Source: Polynucleobacter sp. 71A-WALBACH
GTDB taxonomy: Bacteria; Pseudomonadota; Gammaproteobacteria; Burkholderiales; Burkholderiaceae
Direction: 5' to 3'
DNA length: 64,000 nucleotides
Assembly (NCBI RefSeq): GCF_018882365.1
Contig: NZ_JACVOP010000003.1
Location: forward strand, 186,001 to 250,000
The position numbers were made by a program, and so were the translations under genes. Positions 27,401-33,708 of the stretch are shown piece after piece. Position 1 is the first letter of the stretch. The number at the start of each line of letters is the position of its first letter. The notes under the pieces were generated by a model. The model saw nothing but the letters and a program-made list of their open reading frames with translations, was not told the DNA's origin and did no database searches.

Positions 27401-28485
27401 TGAAGTTGCTCTACTTTATTGCGATAGGAGTAGCGCTTTACGCGTGCCAAACCGCTATCGACTACATAGCGAATATTGGGCACTGTTAATGAAGTCTCGG
27501 CAACGTTCGTTGTCAAAATGATGCGTCGTCCATTGCCGGGATTAAAAACGCGTTCCTGTTCCGCAACCGATTGACGAGCAAATAGACTCAAAATTTCAGG
27601 ATGAAAGCGTTGCTGGAGTACATGATCTTTTCTCAGAGCTTCAGCGCAATCCCGAATCTCTCGTTCTCCGGGCAAGAAGACCAACACATCTCCAGCGCCT
27701 GAAGCACCCTCGCGCCATGCACTGGCGATCGCCTCCGCTACCGCATCCGGAATTTCCTTAGCCTCTTTAGATTCTTTTTTTCCATCTGGCTTGACATCAG
27801 GCTCTAGTGGTTCATACCGCTGCTCAACCGGGAAAAGTCGCCCACTCACCTCAATTACAGGAGCAGGCTTGCCATTCAATGTGAAATGGTCAGAAAAACG
27901 CTTAGCGTCAATCGTGGCTGAGGTAATGATCAGCTTGAGGTCTGGGCGCTTGGGTAGCAACTGACGAAGGTAGCCCAATAGAAAATCAATATTGAGGCTA
28001 CGTTCATGCGCCTCATCAATGATGAGCGTGTCATAGGCGCGCAGCTGAGGATCTCGCTGGGTTTCAGCCAACAAGATGCCATCGGTCATTAACTTAATAG
28101 AGGCGCCCTGACTGGTCTTATCTGCGAAGCGGACTTGATACCCGACGTCTTGACCGATTGGAGTCCCTAGCTCCTGGGCTATGCGCTTCGCTGTGGCTGT
28201 CGCAGCGATACGGCGAGGCTGTGTATGTCCAATAAGCCGACCGCCGTTCATGGTGCCTCTACCGAGGTCCAAACAGATCTTAGGTAATTGGGTTGTTTTG
28301 CCTGAACCAGTCTCGCCACAGACGATCACCACCTGGTGTGAGCTCAAAGCATCTTTGATGATCTGGCGTTGACCTGAAACTGGCAACTCCTCCGGAAAGC
28401 GAATTTCTAACCGTCGAGGGGTGTTGGAAGCAGGCACAGTCGCAGGGCTTGCTTTGGGTTTTTGTTGGTTTATAGGCTCTTGCAC
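24403..28485 (-). CDS. hrpA: ATP-dependent RNA helicase HrpA
   Basis: 1360-residue DEAH-box helicase. Motif I is CGETGSGKTTQLPK, motif II DEAHERSLNIDFLLGYL, motif III SATIDAKRF and motif VI QRAGRCGRV. The helicase-associated and OB-fold domains follow, then the long C-terminal DUF3418 region typical of HrpA. HrpA rescues stalled ribosomes and remodels mRNA. The first codon appears to be GTG at 28485, only 17 bases from the divergent argA start, so the argA promoter lies within the first hrpA codons. Length is normal. Confidence 0.96.
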   Translation of the reverse strand: MQEPINQQKPKASPATVPASNTPRRLEIRFPEELPVSGQRQIIKDALSSHQVVIVCGETGSGKTTQLPKICLDLGRGTMNGGRLIGHTQPRRIAATATAKRIAQELGTPIGQDVGYQVRFADKTSQGASIKLMTDGILLAETQRDPQLRAYDTLIIDEAHERSLNIDFLLGYLRQLLPKRPDLKLIITSATIDAKRFSDHFTLNGKPAPVIEVSGRLFPVEQRYEPLEPDVKPDGKKESKEAKEIPDAVAEAIASAWREGASGAGDVLVFLPGEREIRDCAEALRKDHVLQQRFHPEILSLFARQSVAEQERVFNPGNGRRIILTTNVAETSLTVPNIRYVVDSGLARVKRYSYRNKVEQLQIEPISQAAANQRAGRCGRVSDGICIRLYSEQDYLNRPKFTDPEILRSSLAAVLLRMTSLRLPRIQEFPFIDKPLGRAIADGVQLLDELGAIVYDEVSAGDNKDINNSFKLTPTGKQLADLPLDPRIGRMLLAAKEQNALREVTIIASALATQDPRDRPIDQAAAADQAHLQFADERSEFLSFVKLWDWYQDALQHKHSNRQLENLCRSKFLSPRRLREWRDVHGQLHTMLGEKGWKDNPSAATYEQVHLSLLTGLLGYVAKKEEDEKSQERGSKTGGYIGARGIRPFIWPGSTIGKKAGAWILAGELLETNRMYARTIAKIEPQWVEKVAGHRLIKSLSDPFWDSRQGEVMAFERGTLYGLPIYHGRRVRYEPHNPEDARELFIKQALVQEEMFGRMDTPALIRETEADARKKYPGSFEFFWHNRRLIKEVEALEHRSRRPDVLVDDDLLFAFYDSRIPKEVLSREGMRTWLKKASKSEGANEESADGLLRLAKADLMRHEAAGITVDRYPKKMMVGGGELSLTYHFEPGSPKDGVTLVVPLTLLNQVDGRRCEWLVPGMCEEKVQLLLKSLPQKLRRHCVPLPEYAKSFLERMLTEKQFGVGDFLDALITDIRKERGLEIKRTDFRPESLPLHSSMNFRLVDEHGRQLELERNLARLRAEYGETARTAFQAIAQQAVQEELGADIPASASNPASKTNLGASGSGIKNVEQGGYRTWDFGELPETLEIQKGNRTLFGYPALVDRTESCDLEVFDDLMEARKHHWQGLRRLFSLSNKDTLKALQKQLPGIRELGLLFINVGSVDSLIEQILNLALERAFMNDPLPANAEQFAERLQAGKPRLALIAQEISKHALAALQAHADLQKKLAQAKAASVTAYADIQNQVQGLIFEKFVSSTPYGQLVHFPRYLKAIAMRIDKLRANPSRDAQCQKDWESVARPWQKLVQASRGSATYDMSEDQALVDFRWQLEELRVALYAQELKTPTPMSLKRLEKVLASLR

Positions 28486-28493
28486 CCTATAAT
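28465..28493 (+). promoter_or_regulatory. Candidate argA promoter implying an almost leaderless mRNA
   Basis: A perfect -10 TATAAT (28488-28493) has TTGGTT 17 bases upstream (28465-28470). Transcription would start near 28500, at or just before the argA ATG (28503). No ribosome binding site precedes that ATG. The elements overlap the first codons of hrpA. Confidence 0.55.
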
Positions 28494-28502
28494 TTTCTCA
28501 CT

Positions 28503-29867
28503 ATGCCAACAAATGCACCAAACCCCGGCTCAAACGCCGAAGAATCAAGCTCCAACTTTCCTTTTGTGGGATGGCTGCGTGACGTTGCGCCCTATATCCA
28601 TAGCTTCCGAGAGAAGACCTTTGTGATTGCCTTTGCTGGTGAGCTAGCCCAAGAAATTGGCTTAGAAAATCTCATTGAAGATATCGCCATGTTGCATGCC
28701 ATGGGTATGCGCATTGTTTTGGTTCATGGCATCCGCCCCCAAATTGAAGAGCAGCTGACGCTTCGTAATATTAAGAGCCAATTTGGCCAAAGTGCCATGC
28801 ACAGCTATCGGATTACCGATGCCGCCGCTTTGGAGTGCGTCAAAGAAGCTGCCGGTGAACTGCGCTTAGATATTGAAGCGGCATTTAGTCGCGGATTGCC
28901 TAATACGCCGATGGCGGGCTCACGCATTTCTGTGATCTCAGGCAACTTTATTACGGCCATGCCTGTTGGTGTAGTTGAAGGGATTGATTACATCCATACT
29001 GGCTTAGTACGTAAGGTGGACTCGACCTCGATTAGACTTTCACTCGATAGCAATAAAATTGTATTGCTCTCACCATTAGGTTTCTCACCCACTGGTCAGG
29101 CATTTAATCTCGCTTTTGAGGATGTAGCCGCATCTACTGCCGCAGCGCTTAAAGCCGATAAGTTAATTTTTCTCAGCCCCTATGCTGGTTTGAAAGATGA
29201 GGAAGATGATTACATCACCGAACTGTCAATGCCACAACTTCAAGAATATGTTGCCCAACATCCAGAACTGGATTTAGGCATGAAGGGTTTGCTTAATATT
29301 TCTGGTAGAGCGATTCGTGCTGGTGTGAGCCGCGTACACTTCTTGCCTTGCAATCGAGATGGCGCCCTTTTAGAAGAGCTATTTACCCATGATGGTATTG
29401 GCATGATGTTGGCTTCATCCGATATTGAGAACCTACGCGAAGCTAACCAAGATGACGTTGGTGGAATTCTGCAGTTGACTAGCCCCCTTGAAGAAGAGGG
29501 TATTTTGGCCGCCCGCGGTCAAGACGTGATCGAGCGCGATATTCAACGCTTCTCCGTTATAGAGCATGATCGCGTCTTGTTTGGATGCGCTGCCCTCTTC
29601 CCATTCCCTAACGGTGTGGGTGAACTTGCTTGCTTGGCGGTAGACCCAGACGTTCAGGGCTCAGGAGATGGAGAGCGTTTACTCAAGCGGGTGGAAATGC
29701 GGGCAAAACGGGAAGGCATCAAGAAGCTTTTTGTTTTAACCACCAGAACAGAACATTGGTTTTTAAAGCGTGGCTTTAAGCGCGCCTCGGTAGATGATCT
29801 GCCAGAGGAAAGAAAGCAGATTTACAACTGGGATCGTAAATCCATGGTTCTTACCAAAGATCTATAG
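28503..29867 (+). CDS. argA: N-acetylglutamate synthase (amino-acid N-acetyltransferase)
   Basis: 454-residue first enzyme of arginine synthesis: acetyl-CoA + glutamate. The N-terminal amino-acid-kinase domain (about 20-300, 'MGMRIVLVHGIRPQIEEQL') binds arginine for feedback inhibition. The C-terminal GNAT domain (about 305-454) has the acetyl-CoA loop in 'LACLAVDPDVQGSGDGERLL'. Length fits classical ArgA. The distance to the putative promoter suggests a leaderless transcript. Confidence 0.96.
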   Translation: MPTNAPNPGSNAEESSSNFPFVGWLRDVAPYIHSFREKTFVIAFAGELAQEIGLENLIEDIAMLHAMGMRIVLVHGIRPQIEEQLTLRNIKSQFGQSAMHSYRITDAAALECVKEAAGELRLDIEAAFSRGLPNTPMAGSRISVISGNFITAMPVGVVEGIDYIHTGLVRKVDSTSIRLSLDSNKIVLLSPLGFSPTGQAFNLAFEDVAASTAAALKADKLIFLSPYAGLKDEEDDYITELSMPQLQEYVAQHPELDLGMKGLLNISGRAIRAGVSRVHFLPCNRDGALLEELFTHDGIGMMLASSDIENLREANQDDVGGILQLTSPLEEEGILAARGQDVIERDIQRFSVIEHDRVLFGCAALFPFPNGVGELACLAVDPDVQGSGDGERLLKRVEMRAKREGIKKLFVLTTRTEHWFLKRGFKRASVDDLPEERKQIYNWDRKSMVLTKDL

Positions 29868-29948
29868 ACGCTTATATACGCCCCCTGTTTTACATTCTTT
29901 GTTTTACCTATTTATTTTTTAGCACACCGTATTTGAAAGGCATTACAA

Positions 29949-30221
29949 ATGGCACGCATGGTTCAATGCATCAAACTCAATAAAGAAGCCGAAGGTATGG
30001 ACTTTGCTCCACTTCCTGGCGATCTAGGCAAGAAGATTTGGAATCAAGTTTCTAAGGAGGCTTGGGCCGCCTGGTTAAAACACCAAACCATGTTGATTAA
30101 CGAGAATCGCCTGAATATGGCCGATCCTCGCGCTCGCCAATACCTACTCAAACAAGTTGAAAAATACTTCTTTGAAGGTGGCGCAGACATGGCTCAGGGT
30201 TATGTGCCGGAAGCAGAATAA
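29949..30221 (+). CDS. yggX: Oxidative damage protection / Fe(2+) trafficking protein YggX
   Basis: 90-residue YggX family protein: '[19 protein letters not shown]' with the single conserved Cys7, then '[30 protein letters not shown]' and '[11 protein letters not shown]', all diagnostic. It protects Fe-S clusters and lowers labile iron damage in the cytosol. AAAGG lies about 12 bases before the ATG. It is 81 bases downstream of argA and immediately upstream of the small RNA promoter. Confidence 0.96.
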   Translation: MARMVQCIKLNKEAEGMDFAPLPGDLGKKIWNQVSKEAWAAWLKHQTMLINENRLNMADPRARQYLLKQVEKYFFEGGADMAQGYVPEAE

Positions 30222-30238
30222 TTATTTTTGAATATCTC

Positions 30239-30267
30239 TTGACGAGAGAAATTCACAGGCATAGGAT
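30239..30267 (+). promoter_or_regulatory. Strong sigma-70 promoter for a small RNA
   Basis: TTGACG (30239-30244), a 17-base spacer, and TAGGAT (30262-30267). A start near 30274 is predicted. No open reading frame with a credible start follows, whereas a strong terminator lies 160 bases on. Confidence 0.7.
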
Positions 30268-30273
30268 GAAGTC

Positions 30274-30440
30274 GTAGTCAGTCAGATCTCGTGATCGGCT
30301 ACATTGGCGAAAGCCACTACTCGTAAGCATATCTATGTGCTTATGGGCATTGGGAACTAAATCTCTTCCCTTTGCCTGCGCCATGTTTCGTCATGGCAAA
30401 CAAACCCGATGGTTCAGCTTGCTGCCCCGTCGGGTTTTTT
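30274..30440 (+). ncRNA. Unclassified multi-hairpin small RNA, about 167 nt
   Basis: Six consecutive hairpins fill the transcript: GTAGTC/GGCTAC (30274-30302) enclosing GATC-TCGT-GATC; TGGC-GAAA-GCCA (30305-30316, GNRA loop); TAAGCATA/TGTGCTTA (30324-30343); GGGAA/TTCCC (30352-30370); GCCATG/CATGGC (30380-30397); and the terminator ACCCGA/TCGGGT (30404-30435) with a T6 tail. Promoter, structure and terminator agree on the plus strand. It does not look like 6S (ends do not pair), SRP RNA, tmRNA, RNase P or a riboswitch I know. No gene follows on this strand, since rpiA is convergent, so it is a stand-alone RNA. Existence is well supported, identity unknown. Confidence 0.68.
30404..30440 (+). 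terminator. Rho-independent terminator of the small RNA
   Basis: ACCCGA (30404-30409) pairs with TCGGGT (30430-30435); GG/CC and CAG/CTG extend the stem inward, and TTTTTT (30435-30440) follows. On the minus strand the same hairpin, ending CGGGTTTGTTT, can also stop rpiA transcription. Confidence 0.85.
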
Positions 30441-30442
30441 AT

Positions 30443-31153
30443 TTAGAAAGTAATTCTACTCACACCAGATGCGTTACTCACCAACAAAATATCGGCTTTC
30501 TCTTTGGCAAAAAGACCAACCGTAATAACGCCGGCGATTTGATTGATTTGAGACTCAAGTGCGAGCGGGTCTGAAATCTTTAAACCCGCAATATCTAAAA
30601 TCCAGCCACCGTTATCCGTCACAAAAGGCTGGCTTGGCGTCTGACCTAAATCTGAGCGGGTATCTTTTGCCATTCTGAGTGTGACCGTACCACCTAACTT
30701 AGCTAACTCCTGAGTGACGACCCCTTTAGACAAAGGAATAATCTCCACGGGTAAGGCGAAGTTACCCAAAACTGGCACTTGTTTGGAGGCATCACAAATA
30801 CAGATAAATTGCTTTGCCATCGAGGCAATAATCTTTTCACGGGTCAAGGCGCCACCACCACCTTTAATCATATGGCCCGCTGGATCGATTTCATCAGCGC
30901 CATCGACATAAGCGGGTAACTCACCCACCTCATTAGGATCTAAGACCTTAAAACCGTGTTTTAAGAGGCGTTCCGTAGTGGCATTAGAGCTTGATACTGT
31001 TCCAGAAAAGTGGGCTTTATGGGGCGCTAAGGCATCAATAAAGCAGTTAGCGGTAGAGCCTGTACCAATACCTAGGATCTGGCCCGAGGGCAGCTTTAGC
31101 ACCTCATCCCGCGCCGCCTCACCTACCAATTGCTTTAGTTGATCTTGATTCAT
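30443..31153 (-). CDS. rpiA: Ribose-5-phosphate isomerase A
   Basis: 236-residue cytosolic isomerase that interconverts ribose-5-P and ribulose-5-P. Motifs: 'GIGTGSTANCFIDAL', 'DGADEIDPAGHMIKGGGGALTREKIIA' (catalytic Asp/Glu and Lys) and a C-terminal 'GVITVGLFAKEKADILLV'. Length is normal. It is divergent from tal, another pentose phosphate gene, across a 109-base region with two perfect palindromes, suggesting shared control. Confidence 0.97.
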   Translation of the reverse strand: MNQDQLKQLVGEAARDEVLKLPSGQILGIGTGSTANCFIDALAPHKAHFSGTVSSSNATTERLLKHGFKVLDPNEVGELPAYVDGADEIDPAGHMIKGGGGALTREKIIASMAKQFICICDASKQVPVLGNFALPVEIIPLSKGVVTQELAKLGGTVTLRMAKDTRSDLGQTPSQPFVTDNGGWILDIAGLKISDPLALESQINQIAGVITVGLFAKEKADILLVSNASGVSRITF

Positions 31154-31203
31154 GATCTTGCCCGATATCCTTATCTGAACTGGAACAGCCTTATTTATCC
31201 ATC

Positions 31204-31243
31204 TATCATATGATATTCAATCTATTTGCCTGATTAATTAATC
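31204..31243. promoter_or_regulatory. Two 12-base palindromes in the rpiA / tal control region
   Basis: TATCATATGATA (31204-31215) and GATTAATTAATC (31232-31243) are both perfect palindromes, centres 28 bases apart, between the divergent pentose phosphate genes. They are operator candidates; AT-rich palindromes also arise by chance. Confidence 0.35.
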
Positions 31244-31262
31244 GAGAGTATTCAAGATCCTG

Positions 31263-32231
31263 ATGACTTCCTCTGTTACTGCACTAAGCCAACTCAAACA
31301 ATTCACTACCGTTGTGGCCGATACCGGCGACTTCGAGCGCATGCGGGAATACCAACCGCAGGATGCCACCACCAACCCTTCCCTCATCCTGAAAGCGGCT
31401 CAACAAGCCAACTATCAGGCTTTAGTAAATCAAGTCAAATCAGCGCACCCCGGTATGAAACCAGTCGATTTAGTTGATTACATCCTAGTGGCTTTTGGCC
31501 TTGAGATTTTGAAGACTGTCCCTGGCAGAGTTTCGACTGAGGTAGATGCCCGCCTATCCTTTGATACTCAGGCAACCATTAACAAGGCCAGGCACCTCAT
31601 TTCTCTTTATGAATCACATGGGATTGATCGCAAGCGAATCTTGATTAAATTAGCTGGCACATGGGAAGGTATACAGGCGGCGAAGGTTCTAGAGGCCGAA
31701 GGCATTCATTGCAATATGACGCTCCTCTTCTCTTTGGTACAAGCAGCAGCCTGCGGTGCGGTCAATGCGAAATTAATCTCTCCATTTGTGGGGCGTATTA
31801 CCGACTGGTACAAAGCGAAACTGGGTAGCGCCTGGAACGATGTCAATAATGGCGGCGCAAATGATCCTGGCGTTACCTCTGTGAAACGCATCTTCCACTA
31901 TTACAAGCACTTTGGCATTGCCACTGAAATCATGGGTGCTAGCTTTCGTAATACTAGTCAAATTCTGGAGCTGGCTGGGTGTGACTTACTCACCATCAGC
32001 CCAGAGCTTTTGGGTGAACTGCAGAAAAGCACGGTAGCAGTTGAGAAAAAACTGAATGCCAGCAATGCAGCCAGCGCTCTTGCAAGTGAAAATATCATTC
32101 AACTGAAGCTGGATGAATCTCACTTTAGATTGCAATTAAATAATGATGCGATGGCCACTGAAAAGCTGGCCGAAGGAATACGTAATTTTTGTATCGATAC
32201 TGAAAAGCTAGAAGCGCTCTTATGTAATTAA
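31263..32231 (+). CDS. tal: Transaldolase
   Basis: 322-residue class I transaldolase of the TalB type, transferring dihydroxyacetone in the pentose phosphate pathway. The Schiff-base Lys lies in '[16 protein letters not shown]', and '[11 protein letters not shown]' near the N-terminus and '[12 protein letters not shown]' are classic family blocks. Length is standard. It is divergent from rpiA and followed 38 bases later by trxC. Confidence 0.98.
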   Translation: MTSSVTALSQLKQFTTVVADTGDFERMREYQPQDATTNPSLILKAAQQANYQALVNQVKSAHPGMKPVDLVDYILVAFGLEILKTVPGRVSTEVDARLSFDTQATINKARHLISLYESHGIDRKRILIKLAGTWEGIQAAKVLEAEGIHCNMTLLFSLVQAAACGAVNAKLISPFVGRITDWYKAKLGSAWNDVNNGGANDPGVTSVKRIFHYYKHFGIATEIMGASFRNTSQILELAGCDLLTISPELLGELQKSTVAVEKKLNASNAASALASENIIQLKLDESHFRLQLNNDAMATEKLAEGIRNFCIDTEKLEALLCN

Positions 32232-32269
32232 GTAATTAAGCTTTGTGTTTAGCCTACTGAGGAATCAAC

Positions 32270-32692
32270 ATGATTATTCATTGCCCACATTGCAACAAAG
32301 GAAATCGAGTTCCTACTGAAAAGCTCAATCAGACCCCTATTTGTGGAGCCTGCAAGCAAGAGCTTCTATCTCTGCCAATCAATGCGGGAGCGGCAAACTT
32401 TAGCGAGCTAGTAAGCCAATCCGTGATGCCGGTCATCGTAGATTTCTGGGCACCATGGTGTGGGCCATGCAAGATGTTTGGCCCCACCTTTCAGGCGAGC
32501 GCAATGAGTCACGAAAATCAAGTCTTGTTTGTGAAAGTGAATACCGAGGCAGAACAACTACTCGGATCACAATGGAATATCCGCTCAATACCAACGCTAG
32601 CGGGATTTAAGAATGGCAAAGAAGTCCACCGCCTGAGCGGAGCACTGCTTCCGGCGCAACTAGAGCAGTTTGTACAGCAGCTGCTAAGTTAG
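32270..32692 (+). CDS. trxC: Thioredoxin 2 with N-terminal zinc motif
   Basis: 140-residue TrxC. Two CxxC pairs at residues 5/8 (CPHC) and 25/28 (CGAC) form the zinc-binding N-terminal motif. The thioredoxin domain has the active site WCGPC (Cys64, Cys67) and the cis-Pro loop 'IRSIPTLAGFKNG'. It is a cytosolic disulfide reductase, often part of the oxidative stress response. GAGGAA lies about 10 bases before the ATG. Confidence 0.96.
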   Translation: MIIHCPHCNKGNRVPTEKLNQTPICGACKQELLSLPINAGAANFSELVSQSVMPVIVDFWAPWCGPCKMFGPTFQASAMSHENQVLFVKVNTEAEQLLGSQWNIRSIPTLAGFKNGKEVHRLSGALLPAQLEQFVQQLLS

Positions 32693-32703
32693 CAATCGCT
32701 TGA

Positions 32704-32889
32704 TTACTTCTTTGCGGTGTTAATACCGAGAATGCTGTAAGCGGGACAATTTCCCATCATGCCTGTAAGTAATGGGACGATGCCAATCCAAGCCCAAGGG
32801 CCAGTGATACCAAAACCAGCAAGTCCCATCAAAGTTACGCCAACAGTCATTCGCAGAACGCGGTCAGTATGTCCGATATTGCATTTCAT
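32704..32889 (-). CDS. Small DUF2892 / YgaP-type membrane protein
   Basis: 61 residues: an N-terminal 'MKCNIGHTDRVLRMTVGV', a helix 'LMGLAGFGITGPWAWIGIVPLLTG', and 'CPAYSILGINT' at the end. This is the pattern of the YgaP C-terminal membrane domain family (DUF2892), two short membrane helices with a conserved GxCP region. I used the ATG at 32889 instead of an upstream in-frame start at 32907. Convergent to trxC, with 11 bases between them. Function is unknown. Confidence 0.88.
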   Translation of the reverse strand: MKCNIGHTDRVLRMTVGVTLMGLAGFGITGPWAWIGIVPLLTGMMGNCPAYSILGINTAKK

Positions 32890-32923
32890 AGAAACTCCTT
32901 GAGTCAACAGAATGATGCGCTAG

Positions 32924-33679
32924 TTATTTAGGCTCTTTAGCCATACGCTGCCTTAGTGCCTCATACAAGCATACGCCACTAGCTACAGATACATTCAAAC
33001 TCTCAACTACGCCCTTCATTGGAATGCGAACTAGCTCATCACAGGTCTCACGAGTTAAGCGGCGCATGCCCTCACCCTCGGCACCCATGACAATTCCGAT
33101 GGGGCCAGTGAGATCTAGATCGTAAATAGATTTTTCCGCTTCGTCATCGGTACCAATTAACCAAACACCTGCCTCTTGCATCTCTTTCATACTGCGAACC
33201 AGATTGGTTACTGTGATAACTGGCATCACTTCAGAAGCACCACTCGATACTTTGCTGACGGTGGCATTAATAGAGGCGGAACGATCTTTTGGGATCACCA
33301 CGGCATCTACACCGGCACCATCAGCCACACGTAAGCAAGCACCAAAGTTATGGGGATCGGTTACACCATCCAATACCAGGAACATCACCTTGCTTTGATT
33401 GCTTTCTGCATCTTCCACTACCTCGGTGATCGTGCGCGCAATTGTCATCTTTTCGGCTAGAGCCACTACACCTTGATGGCGATCATGACCCGCTAGCTTA
33501 TGAAGACGCTCGGAGTCTGCTGCATGCAATCTTTCTCCCAGGAGCTCTTCAGCCTGCTTCAGAAAATCACCCATACGGCGATCACGTCGACTAGGATCAA
33601 AATAAACTGACTTCAGACTATCCGCATCCACCCGTAAGCGCGCTTGTACCGCATGAAAACCAACTAATATTTGCTTCAT
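32924..33679 (-). CDS. rlmB: 23S rRNA (guanosine-2251-2'-O)-methyltransferase
   Basis: 251-residue SPOUT methyltransferase. Motif 1 is LVLDGVTDPHNFGACLR, motif 2 'GIVMGAEGEGMRRLTRETCD' and motif 3 'IPMKGVVESLNVSVASGVCLYEALRQR', which form the knotted SAM-binding site. An N-terminal L30e-like RNA-binding domain comes first. It directly follows rnr (29 bases), as in E. coli rnr-rlmB. Confidence 0.97.
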   Translation of the reverse strand: MKQILVGFHAVQARLRVDADSLKSVYFDPSRRDRRMGDFLKQAEELLGERLHAADSERLHKLAGHDRHQGVVALAEKMTIARTITEVVEDAESNQSKVMFLVLDGVTDPHNFGACLRVADGAGVDAVVIPKDRSASINATVSKVSSGASEVMPVITVTNLVRSMKEMQEAGVWLIGTDDEAEKSIYDLDLTGPIGIVMGAEGEGMRRLTRETCDELVRIPMKGVVESLNVSVASGVCLYEALRQRMAKEPK

Positions 33680-33708
33680 CTTTACTTATCTCGATTCTGT
33701 ATTACTGC

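Noticed and set aside
30274..30440. 6S RNA (ssrS) for the structured transcript
   Set aside because: The length is close, but its 5' and 3' ends do not pair and there is no large central bubble; it is a row of separate hairpins.
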